From an uncultured Archangium sp. (GTDB lineage Bacteria; Myxococcota; Myxococcia; Myxococcales; Myxococcaceae), in NCBI GenBank assembly GCA_903905455.1, contig CAIVGN010000006.1, positions 62,001-126,000 on the forward strand: DNA of 64,000 nt, written 5' to 3'. The notes beneath the pieces are model-generated. The model searched no databases. It was not told the DNA's origin and saw only the letters and a list, made by a program, of their open reading frames with translations. Each line of letters starts with the position of its first letter. Within the stretch, counting starts at the first letter, position 1. Below, one piece after another: positions 21,769 to 31,036 of the stretch. The translations under genes were made by a program, and so were the position numbers.

Positions 21769-22382
21769 CACGCGAAGCTCCCGCTGACGAAGGCCCCGCC
21801 GCCGGTGGGCACGAGGGTCAGCGTGGGCAAGCCCGGCCCGCGGAGCTGGAGGACCAGCACCACCAGCCCCGAGGCGAGGAGCGCGGAGCCGGCCCCGGTG
21901 AAGAACCAGCTCCACGTCTGGGCGCGCAGGCCCGCGGCCTCGCGCTGTTGGCCGCCCTGGTCCCAGCCCCCACCGCGGTCCGTCAGCGCGTTGACCTGCC
22001 GGGCGGCGTCTTCGGCGGCGAAGCGCAACAGCAGCCCCACGGTCAGCGCCGCGCCACCCGCCAGCCCGGTCACCAGCCCGGCGACCGGGAAGGGCGTGGC
22101 CGTGCCCGGGCCCGAGGAGAAGGCCAGCTTCAGGGTGCGCACCTCGCCCTCGGCGATCGAGAAGGTCTGGGTCAGCGTCGGGGCGCCGGCCAGCTCGGCG
22201 CCGAGGGTGTGCACGCCGGGCGCGAGCACCTCGTCCCGGGGCGAGAGGCCCGCAAGGTGGCCGTCGATGGTGATGGCCGCGGCCTCGGGAGAGGTGACGA
22301 TGCGCAGCCGGGCCGGGCGCGGCTCGTCGGCCACCGCCAGCAGCGGGGCGAGCACCAGGAGCATCAGACCGAAGCGGGCCAC
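21765..22382 (-). CDS. PEGA-domain membrane protein
   Basis: 205 aa. It starts at GTG with a signal peptide (MLLVLAPLLAVADE). A PEGA module follows (LRIVTSPEAAAITIDGHLAG ... VLAPGVHTLGAEL, about residues 26-75). Then come two hydrophobic helices (about 100-122 and 160-180). PEGA domains are small extracytoplasmic beta modules that often bind surface structures. It overlaps the MopE-type lipoprotein downstream and is divergent from the ion-channel gene, with 63 bp between the starts. Confidence 0.65.
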   Translation of the reverse strand: MARFGLMLLVLAPLLAVADEPRPARLRIVTSPEAAAITIDGHLAGLSPRDEVLAPGVHTLGAELAGAPTLTQTFSIAEGEVRTLKLAFSSGPGTATPFPVAGLVTGLAGGAALTVGLLLRFAAEDAARQVNALTDRGGGWDQGGQQREAAGLRAQTWSWFFTGAGSALLASGLVVLVLQLRGPGLPTLTLVPTGGGAFVSGSFAW

Positions 22383-22445
22383 GGCACGGACTCTAGGTGG
22401 TTTTCTCTCGCCGCCATCAGCGCAGAGGGAGTCTGCTGCCCGGCC

Positions 22446-23441
22446 GTGCTCCTCGCGCTCGCGCTCAGCCTGACCCTCTGCCAGTCCCCCGAGCGGGTCT
22501 CCGTCGGCCTCCACCTGCGCAACGTGGAGGTCATCAACCTGCAGGAGAACTCGTACCACGCGTCGTTCGTGCTCTGGACGAGCTGGCGCGGCGAGAAGGA
22601 CCCCACCAAGAGCCTGCGCTTCGTGAACCTCCTCGAGGCCTGGGCGCTGACGCTGGCGCCGGTCTACGAGGAGCCCCTGGCCCTGCCCGATGGCCGCCGC
22701 TACCAGCGATTCAACGGCGAGGGCCGCTTCTTCCACAAGTTCGACCTGGGCTCCTTCCCCCTCGACACCCAGCAGGTGGTGCTCGAGCTCGAAGACGCGC
22801 AGCGCACCGAGGCCGAGCTGGTGCTGGAGCTCGACCCCGCAAGCTCCGTGGCGAAGGAACTCCAGGTGCCCGGGTGGGACGTGGGCCCCGCGGTGCTCGA
22901 GGCGGCGCACGTCACCTACCCCGGAGCCTTCGGGCTGGGCGACCCGCAGGCCCGCTCGCGGCTGCGCTTCGGGGTGACCCTCGAGCGCCCGCGCCGCGTG
23001 TTCTTCGTGACCATGTTCCCGCCGATCCTCCTGGTGATGATGTGCTGCTGGTTCATCTTCTTCCTGCGCCCGGTGCACGTGGAGGCCCGGGTGGGCACGG
23101 TGATCACCGCGCTGCTCACCACCGTCTTCCTGCAGCTCGCCTTCACCGATGATCTGCCGTACCTCGGCAACACCGTGCTGCTCGACCAGGTCTTCAACTT
23201 CTCCTACGCGGTGATCACCGCGGTGCTGCTGGAGTGCGTGGTGGTGATGCGCTGGCACGACCGCGCCATCGACCTCGAGGCCGCCCTGCCCACCATGCCC
23301 GAGTCGGAACGCCCCGCCGTCGACGCCGAGCGCCGGGCCGCCCGTACCCGGGCCGAGCGCATCGATGCCCGCTCGAAGTGGCTCTTTCCCCTGGGCTACG
23401 CGCTGGGCTGCGCGGCCATCCTCGCCACGCACCTCTCCTGA
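22446..23441 (+). CDS. Prokaryotic pentameric ligand-gated ion channel
   Basis: About 331 aa from GTG 22446, with a GGAG ribosome-binding site upstream. A short signal peptide is followed by an extracellular ligand-binding domain (about 15-180) containing FPLDTQ at 104-109, the diagnostic Pro-loop motif of the Cys-loop superfamily. As in other bacterial members the loop cysteines are missing. Four transmembrane helices lie at about 185-207, 216-233, 250-268 and 312-330. The second begins ARVGTVITALLTTVF, the pore-lining helix, and LPYLGNTVLLDQ matches the M2-M3 loop. The 40-residue charged M3-M4 loop is intracellular. It is homologous in design to GLIC and ELIC; ligand and ion selectivity are unknown. 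Confidence 0.85.
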   Translation: MLLALALSLTLCQSPERVSVGLHLRNVEVINLQENSYHASFVLWTSWRGEKDPTKSLRFVNLLEAWALTLAPVYEEPLALPDGRRYQRFNGEGRFFHKFDLGSFPLDTQQVVLELEDAQRTEAELVLELDPASSVAKELQVPGWDVGPAVLEAAHVTYPGAFGLGDPQARSRLRFGVTLERPRRVFFVTMFPPILLVMMCCWFIFFLRPVHVEARVGTVITALLTTVFLQLAFTDDLPYLGNTVLLDQVFNFSYAVITAVLLECVVVMRWHDRAIDLEAALPTMPESERPAVDAERRAARTRAERIDARSKWLFPLGYALGCAAILATHLS

Positions 23442-23448
23442 CAAACGA

Positions 23449-23480
23449 AGACCCCCGGCGCCGCGAGGCACCAGGGGTCT
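23449..23480. terminator. Bidirectional terminator
   Basis: AGACCCC (23449-23455) pairs with GGGGTCT (23474-23480), with additional GC pairing inside. It lies between the convergent ion-channel and lipoprotein genes. Confidence 0.6.
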
Positions 23481-23504
23481 GGAAGACGGAGACGCGGCGA
23501 AGGC

Positions 23505-24101
23505 TTACTTGCTGGCGGCGACCTTGGCGGTGATCGTGCCCGACATCACCGAGACCATCTCGTCGAAGGTGAACGTGCCGTCGGAGGTGCTGATGGTGCC
23601 CTTGAGCGTCATGGCCACGTTCGCGCCCGAGGTGCCGAGGTCGCTCACGTTGACCGTCTGCGACACGTCGGCGTCGAGGAAGTCGTCGTACGCGCCCTGC
23701 ACCAGCACCTTGCCCTTGAAGCTCTGGCTGACGCCCACCGCGCTGCCGCCGGTGGTGACGTTCTGGCTGAAGGTCAGGTCGCCGTTGAAGATGGCCACGC
23801 CCACGTTGCTCTTGGCCAGCCCGCAGCCCTTGTAGGTCATGGTCAGCGCGGTGCTGACGTTGCCGCCGCCGATGCTGATGCCCGCGCCGGAGATGTCGGC
23901 GCTGCCGCCCTCGGGACAGTTGAAGGTCACACCGCCCGTGAGGTCGATAGGGGTCGCCGAGGGGTCGGCCTTGCTCTTGGAAGGCCTGGAGGCCGCAAAG
24001 AGGGCCTCGGCGGCGCCCTGCTTGCCGTCGATCTTCGCCCCGGGGCCGCACGCCATCATCGCCAGGCTCGCCACGAACACCGCCAGAACACGCTTCACCA
24101 T
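23505..24101 (-). CDS. Hypothetical lipoprotein
   Basis: 198 aa. The signal MVKRVLAVFVASLAMMACG ends in a lipobox cysteine at residue 18. The mature protein is Gly/Ser/Thr/Val-rich with beta strands (ADISGAGISIGGGNVSTALT, VAMTLKGTISTSDGTFTF) and two cysteines (NCPEGG, KGCG). It looks like a secreted beta-sandwich or beta-helix. It has a clear AGGAG ribosome-binding site. It is monocistronic, divergent from metK and convergent with the ion channel. Function unknown. Confidence 0.65.
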   Translation of the reverse strand: MVKRVLAVFVASLAMMACGPGAKIDGKQGAAEALFAASRPSKSKADPSATPIDLTGGVTFNCPEGGSADISGAGISIGGGNVSTALTMTYKGCGLAKSNVGVAIFNGDLTFSQNVTTGGSAVGVSQSFKGKVLVQGAYDDFLDADVSQTVNVSDLGTSGANVAMTLKGTISTSDGTFTFDEMVSVMSGTITAKVAASK

Positions 24102-24168
24102 GGGAAAGCTCCTGAGAAGAAAGGGTAGGTGCCGACTTGGTTGCCGGCTGCCGGGCGGACGATCCCCC

Positions 24169-24184
24169 AACCCCCGGGGGTTGT
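24169..24184. promoter_or_regulatory. Perfect 16-bp palindrome upstream of metK
   Basis: CAACCCCCGGGGGTTG is a perfect palindrome in the 177-bp gap between the divergent lipoprotein and metK genes. It could be an operator for either gene or part of a leader hairpin. The rest of the gap (24185-24278) shows no SAM-riboswitch pattern that I recognise. Confidence 0.4.
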
Positions 24185-24278
24185 CACTTCCAGACCTGCA
24201 GGCTCCCATTGATGCGATGTGTCGTGCGCGCTAAGGGGCCAGCCCTCTCCGCTTCAAACCCACGAGGAAAGACAAGCC

Positions 24279-25442
<1,164 letters not shown>

Positions 25443-25454
25443 GCGGGAGCCCTC

Positions 25455-26348
25455 ATGGCGAAGTCGAGCAGCAAGAAGCCGAAGTCTCTGACGGCATTGG
25501 CCAAAACGCTCGACACCCGCAAACTCCCTCTCCCTGCAAAGGGAGAGGGTCGGGGTGAGGGGAAGCCCACCGCGGCGCAGCGCGCGTACATCGAAAACGC
25601 GCTGCGCTCGAAGGCGGCCCCGCTCCCGGCAGTCCCTGCCATTTCCGCAGTCCCCAAGGCAGTCCCCAAACCCGTCGCCGCGCTCCCGCTTCCTCCGAAG
25701 CTGCCCCCGAAGCCGGCGCCGGTGGCCCCGCGGCCGATCTCCGCGCCGCAGGCCTCCACGCTCTCGCGGCCCAGCGCGCTCAGCTCGCTGCAGCGCAGCC
25801 CTTCCCCGGTGCCCTCGCGCATGCCCACGGCGACCGCGCCCAAGGCGAGCGCGGTGCCCGGCGCCGACCCCCGGCGTCAGTACCCGCGCGCCGAGATCCA
25901 CGTGCGCAGCAAGTTGTCCCTGGCCGACGACCCGTCGCGGTTCTTCGAGGCCTCGCTGCCGACGGTGAACCTCTCGGTGGGCGGCATGTTCCTCGAGTCG
26001 AGCTTCTTCCTGAAGATGGGCACGCGGCTCCTCATCTCGCTCGAGCTGCCGCAGCGCGGCCGCGCGGTGAGCGTGAAGGGCGAGGTGGTGCGCGTCGAGA
26101 CCAACTCCCGGGGCCAGTCGGGCTTCGCGGTGCGCTTCACCGAGTACCTCGACGGCAGCCAGGTGATCCTGGCGACGCACTTCCTCTCGCCGGTCTTGAA
26201 GGAGTTCCTGGGGCAGTACGCGAAGGAGCACCGCTTCGAGGCCAGCGCCGAATACCTCGCCCACACCGCCGACGTGCTGGCTGCCTGGGAGCTCAAGAAG
26301 GCCGAGCTCGGCGGCGACGTGTGGAACCTCTTCCCGGCGAACTCGTGA
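25455..26348 (+). CDS. PilZ-domain protein with Pro/Ala-rich linker
   Basis: 297 aa. Residues 1-135 are low complexity, Lys-rich then Pro/Ala-rich. Residues about 143-245 form a PilZ domain with the c-di-GMP-binding elements RRQYPRAE (RxxxR type) and NLSVGGMFLES ((D/N)xSxxG). This suggests a c-di-GMP-dependent effector, probably affecting motility or surface properties. A dispersed palindromic repeat is embedded in frame in the N-terminal region, reading KLPLPAKGEGRGEGKP. The gene overlaps the start of uppP (GTGA). The long linker may tether the PilZ head to a partner. Confidence 0.8.
   Translation: MAKSSSKKPKSLTALAKTLDTRKLPLPAKGEGRGEGKPTAAQRAYIENALRSKAAPLPAVPAISAVPKAVPKPVAALPLPPKLPPKPAPVAPRPISAPQASTLSRPSALSSLQRSPSPVPSRMPTATAPKASAVPGADPRRQYPRAEIHVRSKLSLADDPSRFFEASLPTVNLSVGGMFLESSFFLKMGTRLLISLELPQRGRAVSVKGEVVRVETNSRGQSGFAVRFTEYLDGSQVILATHFLSPVLKEFLGQYAKEHRFEASAEYLAHTADVLAAWELKKAELGGDVWNLFPANS
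25526..25549. repeat. REP-like palindromic element inside a coding region
   Basis: CCCTCTCCCT (25526-25535), loop GCAA, AGGGAGAGGG (25540-25549): a perfect 10-bp inverted repeat, followed by a GTCGGGGTGAGGGG extension. Elements of this look are dispersed between genes in many GC-rich proteobacteria. Here one lies in frame within the PilZ gene. Confidence 0.65.
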
Positions 26349-27166
26349 GCCTCTTCGAAGCGATCGTCCTGGGGCTGGTGCAGGGCCTGACCGAGTTCCT
26401 CCCCATCTCGTCGACGGCGCACCTGCGCATCATCCCCGCGCTGGTGGGCTGGGACGACCCGGGCGCGGCCTACTCGGCGATCATCCAGCTGGGCACCGTG
26501 GTCGCGGTGCTGGCCTACTTCGCCAAGGACATCCTCAAGCTGACGCGGGGCTTCGTGCGCGGGCTCGTCGATCGCCAGCCCTTCGGCACCGAAGACTCGC
26601 GGCTGGCGTGGTTCGTGGGCCTGGGCACCATCCCCATCTCGGTGGTGGGGCTGCTCTTCAAGTCGGCGATCAAGACGTCGCTGCGCTCGCTGTACGTGAT
26701 CTCGGCGTCGCTGATCATCCTCGCGGTGGTGCTCTTCATCGTCGAGCGCGCGGCCTCGCACCAGCGGCGCATCGCCGACATGACGCTCAAGGACGGGCTG
26801 ATCATCGGCCTGTGGCAGGCCCTGGCGCTCATCCCCGGGAGCAGCCGCAGCGGCACCACCATCACCGGTGGCCTCGCCCTGGGCCTGCGCCGTGAAGACG
26901 CCGCGCGCTACTCGTTCCTCCTCTCCATCCCCGCCACCACGCTCGCCGGGCTGCTCTCGCTCAAGGACATCATCAGCGATCCAGCGCCGGCCCCGGTGAT
27001 GGCCATGGTGGTGGGCACGGTGGTGTCCTTCGCCGCGGGCCTCGCCACCATCTCGGGGCTGCTGCGCTTCGTGCGCACCCAGTCGATGCTGGTGTTCATC
27101 GTGTACCGGGTGGTGCTGGGCGTGGCGTTGCTGGGCCTGCTGTCCGCGGGTGTGCTCCAGCCGTGA
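26345..27166 (+). CDS. uppP: Undecaprenyl-diphosphatase
   Basis: 273 aa from a GTG overlapping the PilZ stop. This is a multi-pass inner-membrane enzyme that removes a phosphate from undecaprenyl-PP, recycling the lipid carrier of peptidoglycan and other glycans; overproduction confers bacitracin resistance. Signatures are LVQGLTEFLPISSTAHL near the N-terminus (Glu and Ser of the active site) and IPGSSRSGTTIT in the middle. About eight hydrophobic helices are visible. Its stop overlaps the GTG of the next gene. Confidence 0.95.
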   Translation: MSLFEAIVLGLVQGLTEFLPISSTAHLRIIPALVGWDDPGAAYSAIIQLGTVVAVLAYFAKDILKLTRGFVRGLVDRQPFGTEDSRLAWFVGLGTIPISVVGLLFKSAIKTSLRSLYVISASLIILAVVLFIVERAASHQRRIADMTLKDGLIIGLWQALALIPGSSRSGTTITGGLALGLRREDAARYSFLLSIPATTLAGLLSLKDIISDPAPAPVMAMVVGTVVSFAAGLATISGLLRFVRTQSMLVFIVYRVVLGVALLGLLSAGVLQP

Positions 27167-27783
27167 TCCCGCGGGCGACCGCGGTGATCGCCCTCGTCGC
27201 CCTGGGCCTCGCGGGGTTCTTCGTGCAGCGCGGGCCGGTGCTGGTGACGCCCTCCGTGCCCCTCGCCTGGACCACCCACGCGCTCGACGCCGGCCCGGTG
27301 CAGGTCGAGTACGCGCTTTCGGGCGTGGAGTTCCTGCGCGCCACCGACGCCGACGAGCCGGCGCTCGCCTTCGCCGCGCTGCGCCGGGGCGCGCAGCTGA
27401 TCACCCTGGCCGACTTCAACGAGTTCCTCGTCGTCGAGCGCCACGACGGCCGGCTCTGGGCCCTGGGCGAGAGCCAGACCGAGGGGCCCGGGCCGACCCT
27501 CGAGCTGCTCGTCAGCGACGACGACGGCCGCACCTTCGAGCACCGCGCCTCGGTGCCCAAGCCCCACTACCTCGCCACCTTCGAGACGTGGCGGGTGCAG
27601 GGCGACGACCTGTCACTCGTGCTCTCGCTCGACGAGGCGGTGGTGCTCCCCGAGGCCTGGCGCTGGCCGTGGTGGTCGCTGGCCGAGGGGCTGCCCTTCG
27701 AGTTCCCGCGCCCGTCGGTGGGCCCTGGCCGTTTCGTGCTGCGCTCGAAGAACGCTGGGCGGTGGTGGCGCCTCGAGCGTTAG
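27163..27783 (+). CDS. Hypothetical membrane-anchored protein
   Basis: 206 aa from GTG overlapping the uppP stop. One N-terminal hydrophobic helix (TAVIALVALGLAGFFV, residues 5-20) acts as a signal or anchor. The remainder is a soluble beta-rich domain with DDDGRTFEHRASV, a pattern resembling a BNR/sialidase-type turn, but only one copy is visible. Function unknown. It is probably in the same transcript as uppP and the NUDIX gene. Confidence 0.55.
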   Translation: MIPRATAVIALVALGLAGFFVQRGPVLVTPSVPLAWTTHALDAGPVQVEYALSGVEFLRATDADEPALAFAALRRGAQLITLADFNEFLVVERHDGRLWALGESQTEGPGPTLELLVSDDDGRTFEHRASVPKPHYLATFETWRVQGDDLSLVLSLDEAVVLPEAWRWPWWSLAEGLPFEFPRPSVGPGRFVLRSKNAGRWWRLER

Positions 27784-27796
27784 ATTCACCCCTGTC

Positions 27797-28360
27797 ATGG
27801 AAGCCCAGGAGTTCTTCGCGCGCCTCAAGGAGCACCTGCACAGCGCCCCCTCCAGGACCTTCGAGGCGCCCGGCCTCAAGCTCAAGGAGGCCGCGGTGCT
27901 GGCGCCGCTCTTCTGGCGCGGCGGCGAGCCCTTCGCCTACCTCACGCGCCGGCCGATGACGTTGCGCACGCACCCCGGGCAGATCTCCTTCCCCGGGGGA
28001 GGCCGCGAGCCCGCCGACCTCACCCCGCTGCACACCGCGCTGCGCGAGACCCACGAAGAGCTCGGCATCCAGCCCTCCGACGTGGAGGTGCTCGGCCTGC
28101 TCGGCGCCATGCCCACCGTCACCTCGTTCTGGGTCACGCCTTTCGTCGGGGTGGTGCCCGAAGACGTGAAGCTCTCGCCCAACCCCGGTGAAATCGAGGA
28201 GGTCATCGCCGCGCCGCTGTGGCGCCTGCGCCGCGAGAAGCGCCACCTCTACCAGGCCGATCGCGACGTCTTCGTGTGGGACGACGCGCGACACGTGGTG
28301 TGGGGTGCGACCTGGCGGATGCTGGGGCAATTGCTCGAGCACGTCGACGCCGTGCGCTGA
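27797..28360 (+). CDS. NUDIX hydrolase, CoA pyrophosphatase type
   Basis: 187 aa. The NUDIX box is complete: GGGREPADLTPLHTALRE followed by THEELGI (about residues 69-93). It is preceded by LRTHPGQISFPGG, the extension diagnostic of the NudL/CoA-diphosphatase subgroup. These enzymes cleave CoA and related dinucleotides to 3',5'-ADP and 4'-phosphopantetheine using Mg or Mn. Cytoplasmic. Confidence 0.9.
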   Translation: MEAQEFFARLKEHLHSAPSRTFEAPGLKLKEAAVLAPLFWRGGEPFAYLTRRPMTLRTHPGQISFPGGGREPADLTPLHTALRETHEELGIQPSDVEVLGLLGAMPTVTSFWVTPFVGVVPEDVKLSPNPGEIEEVIAAPLWRLRREKRHLYQADRDVFVWDDARHVVWGATWRMLGQLLEHVDAVR

Positions 28361-28432
28361 AACTCCCCCTTCGCTCGCCGGCATGGTCAAGTTCGACCCA
28401 CTCGCGGCGGCACGGCGAGCAGGGGGGCGGCC

Positions 28433-31021
28433 ATGCGACACGCTGCGCTGATTTCGGAGCTGGAGGCCTGCGTCGCCGACAACGGCGTGCGGGTGGTGCT
28501 GCTCACGGCGTCCCGGGGCTCGGGGCTGAGCTCCACGCTCACCGCCTTCGCCGAGGAGATGCGCGGTCGCGGTCACCGCGCCGACGTCGCCGAGTGCGAG
28601 CGCGTGGGGGTGCAGCCCGGCGGGGCGGTCGACGCGCTGCTGCGCTCGCGGCTCGGCGTCGGCGCGGGGCTCACCGGGCAGCCGTTGCTCGCGGCCCTGG
28701 ACACCGCGATGCCCGACCTCGAGCCGCTGGCGCGCGAGTTCCTCGCCTTCGCCATGGGCTTCTCGCGCGACGACTTTCAGACCTCCCGCCTCGACGCGAA
28801 GAGCCGCTGGGAAGGCACGCTCGCCGAGGTGGGCCGCTGGGTGTCGGCGACCTCCGGTGCGTGGACGTGGCTGTTCGACGACGCGGCCTCGGCCGACGGC
28901 GAGGCGCTGCGCCTCGTCGAGCAGTTGGTGCAGGGCGCGACGACGCCGGGCCTCGTGGTGCTCGGCGTGCGCGACGACGAGCGCCCGCTGCTCGACCCGA
29001 AGCTGCGGCTGCTGCGCTCCAGCGGGCGGCTGACCGAGCGCATGCTCCCGGCCCTGCCCAGCGAGGCGCTCCACGCCGCGTTCCCCACCACGGCGGGCGC
29101 GGCCCGGGGCCTGGTGCTCACCGCGCGGCTGCTCCAGTTGATGGGACGCGAAGGCGGGCCGCCGACGACCCCGGAGTCGTTGCTGGGGCCGTACCTCCCG
29201 CAGCTCCCCGGCGACGAGCTCCGGTTGCTCTCGGCGCTCGCGGTGTGTGGCGGCCGGCTGCCGCTGGTCGCGCTCGAGGTGGTGCTGGGGGCGCCGCAGG
29301 CCGAGGTGGTGCGCGCGCTGGAGGCCCGGCTGCTGGTGCGAAGGGGGTCGACGCAGCGCTGCGACGGGGCCGACGAGGTGTGGCTGCGCTTCGCCACCGT
29401 GCCCCTGCCAGTCGAGCCCGCCGAGGCGCGCGCCTGGCTCGCCGCCGCGGGTGGCTGGGCGGAGGCGGTGCTCTTTGGCCAGGGCTCGGCGGCGCTGCGC
29501 CACGTCGCGTTGCCCCAGGCGATCCGCGCGGCCGAGGCGTCGGGTGACGTGGGGCGCGTGAGCCTCGCGTGGGAGCTCGCGGCGAAGCTCGGCGGCGGGG
29601 GCTTCGCGCTGCGCAAGGCCGAGGCGGCGGCCACGGGCACGCGGCGGCTGGTGCTGGGTCGCCTGCTGGCGGAAGACGAGCTGTTCCGCGGCGAGGTGCA
29701 GCGCGCGGTGACCACGGCGGCGAACGTCGGGCGGCTGGCCGCGGTGGGCCCGTCGTCGGTGCCCGAGGCGTGGCTCGAAGCCGTGGCGCGCGAATCGACC
29801 GACGAGCTCGAGCGCTGGGACCGGCTCTCGCCCGAGGAGGCGCTCATCGCCCTGGAGTTGGTGCGGGCCGAGGCGCTCTCGCAGCTGGGCCAGGCCAGCG
29901 AGACCCGCCGGGCCTTCGAGGCCGTCGAGCTGCGGCTGCGCAAGCTCAAGACCTCGCCGGCCTCCGCGGCGCTGTGGCTTCGGCTGGCGCGCACCTGGGC
30001 GTGGTTCGCGGCCGAGGTGCTCTCCGACGGCGCGCTGGCCCGGGGCATCTGCGAGGCCGCTCGCCAGCGGGTGCCGGCGGCGGTCATCTCCTCGAGCACC
30101 TACAGCGTGGCCTTCCTGCGCGCCGAGCAGGTGGCCCATGCCCGGGGCGGCGACCCGGCCCGGGCCCGGAGCCTGGCCGACGAAATCATCGCGCTCTCCC
30201 GCGCGCGCGGCGACACCCGGGAAGAGTGCATCGCCTGGAGCGCCCGGGGGCTGCTGCACCTGCGCGACGGGGCGCTGCTGCCGGCGCGGGCGAGCTTCGA
30301 GCGCAGCCTCGATCTCGCGCGCAACATCGGGTTCCGGCGGCGCGAGGCGGTGGCGTTGCACAACCTCGGCCTCGCGCTGGCCTGCTCGGGTGAATACGGC
30401 GCCTCGCTCGCCTGCCAGGAGCGCTACGTGGCCATCTCCGAGCAGCTGGGCAACCTGCGCGCGCGGGCCTACGGGCCGGCGGCGCAGGCGTTGGTGCTGG
30501 TGCAGCAGTTCGAGACGGCCAAGGCCGAGGTGCTCCTCACCCGGGCCCGGCGCGCCGCCGAAGAGCATGGCTGGCCGGCCCTCATCGCGTGGACGAGGCA
30601 CCTCTCGGGGCTGCTCAAGCTGCTCAAGCACCTCGAGAAGCGCGACACGCTGCTCTTGAGCCTCGCGCGGTCGGACTTCCTCGCCGCCCTCGACCTCGTG
30701 GAAGATCGCCGCGCTGGCTGGTCGGAGGAGCTGGACCCCGCGGAGAGCGGCGCGTTCCTCTGCCTGACCTGGCTGTGCGCCGGCAACCGGGCCCAGGCGC
30801 GGGCCGCGTTGCCCCGGGCCGAGAAGTTCGCCGACGGGAGCGCCGCTTCGCACCACGTGGTCGGCGCGCTGAAGGACCTGCTCGACGGCCGGCCGCCGGC
30901 GGCGAGCACCGCGTGGTTCCGGGCCCACGGCCAGCACCGCGCCCTCGAGCTGTGGACGCGGGTGGCCGGTTCGCTGGGGCTCGCGGTGCCCATCGAGAGC
31001 GACGAGCGCCTCGACCTCTGA
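28433..31021 (+). CDS. Large ATPase-like protein with TPR repeats and degenerate P-loop
   Basis: 862 aa. The N-terminus resembles STAND/AAA regulators: a phosphate-loop-like segment TASRGSGLSST (residues 25-35) that lacks the Walker A lysine, and a Walker B-like WTWLFDDA near residue 150. A helical region follows to about 350. The C-terminal half is built from TPR-like helical pairs, with clear units around FLRAEQVAHARGGDPARA, GLLHLRDGALLPARASFE and ALHNLGLALACSGEYGASLA. It may be a signalling scaffold without ATPase activity. No DNA-binding domain is visible. It precedes sthA by 15 bp. Confidence 0.65.
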   Translation: MRHAALISELEACVADNGVRVVLLTASRGSGLSSTLTAFAEEMRGRGHRADVAECERVGVQPGGAVDALLRSRLGVGAGLTGQPLLAALDTAMPDLEPLAREFLAFAMGFSRDDFQTSRLDAKSRWEGTLAEVGRWVSATSGAWTWLFDDAASADGEALRLVEQLVQGATTPGLVVLGVRDDERPLLDPKLRLLRSSGRLTERMLPALPSEALHAAFPTTAGAARGLVLTARLLQLMGREGGPPTTPESLLGPYLPQLPGDELRLLSALAVCGGRLPLVALEVVLGAPQAEVVRALEARLLVRRGSTQRCDGADEVWLRFATVPLPVEPAEARAWLAAAGGWAEAVLFGQGSAALRHVALPQAIRAAEASGDVGRVSLAWELAAKLGGGGFALRKAEAAATGTRRLVLGRLLAEDELFRGEVQRAVTTAANVGRLAAVGPSSVPEAWLEAVARESTDELERWDRLSPEEALIALELVRAEALSQLGQASETRRAFEAVELRLRKLKTSPASAALWLRLARTWAWFAAEVLSDGALARGICEAARQRVPAAVISSSTYSVAFLRAEQVAHARGGDPARARSLADEIIALSRARGDTREECIAWSARGLLHLRDGALLPARASFERSLDLARNIGFRRREAVALHNLGLALACSGEYGASLACQERYVAISEQLGNLRARAYGPAAQALVLVQQFETAKAEVLLTRARRAAEEHGWPALIAWTRHLSGLLKLLKHLEKRDTLLLSLARSDFLAALDLVEDRRAGWSEELDPAESGAFLCLTWLCAGNRAQARAALPRAEKFADGSAASHHVVGALKDLLDGRPPAASTAWFRAHGQHRALELWTRVAGSLGLAVPIESDERLDL

Positions 31022-31036
31022 GTACGCTCGCGGGTC

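Noticed and set aside
24185-24278. SAM riboswitch upstream of metK
   Set aside because: I could not match the leader to the core motifs of known SAM riboswitch classes. Only a separate palindrome is visible.
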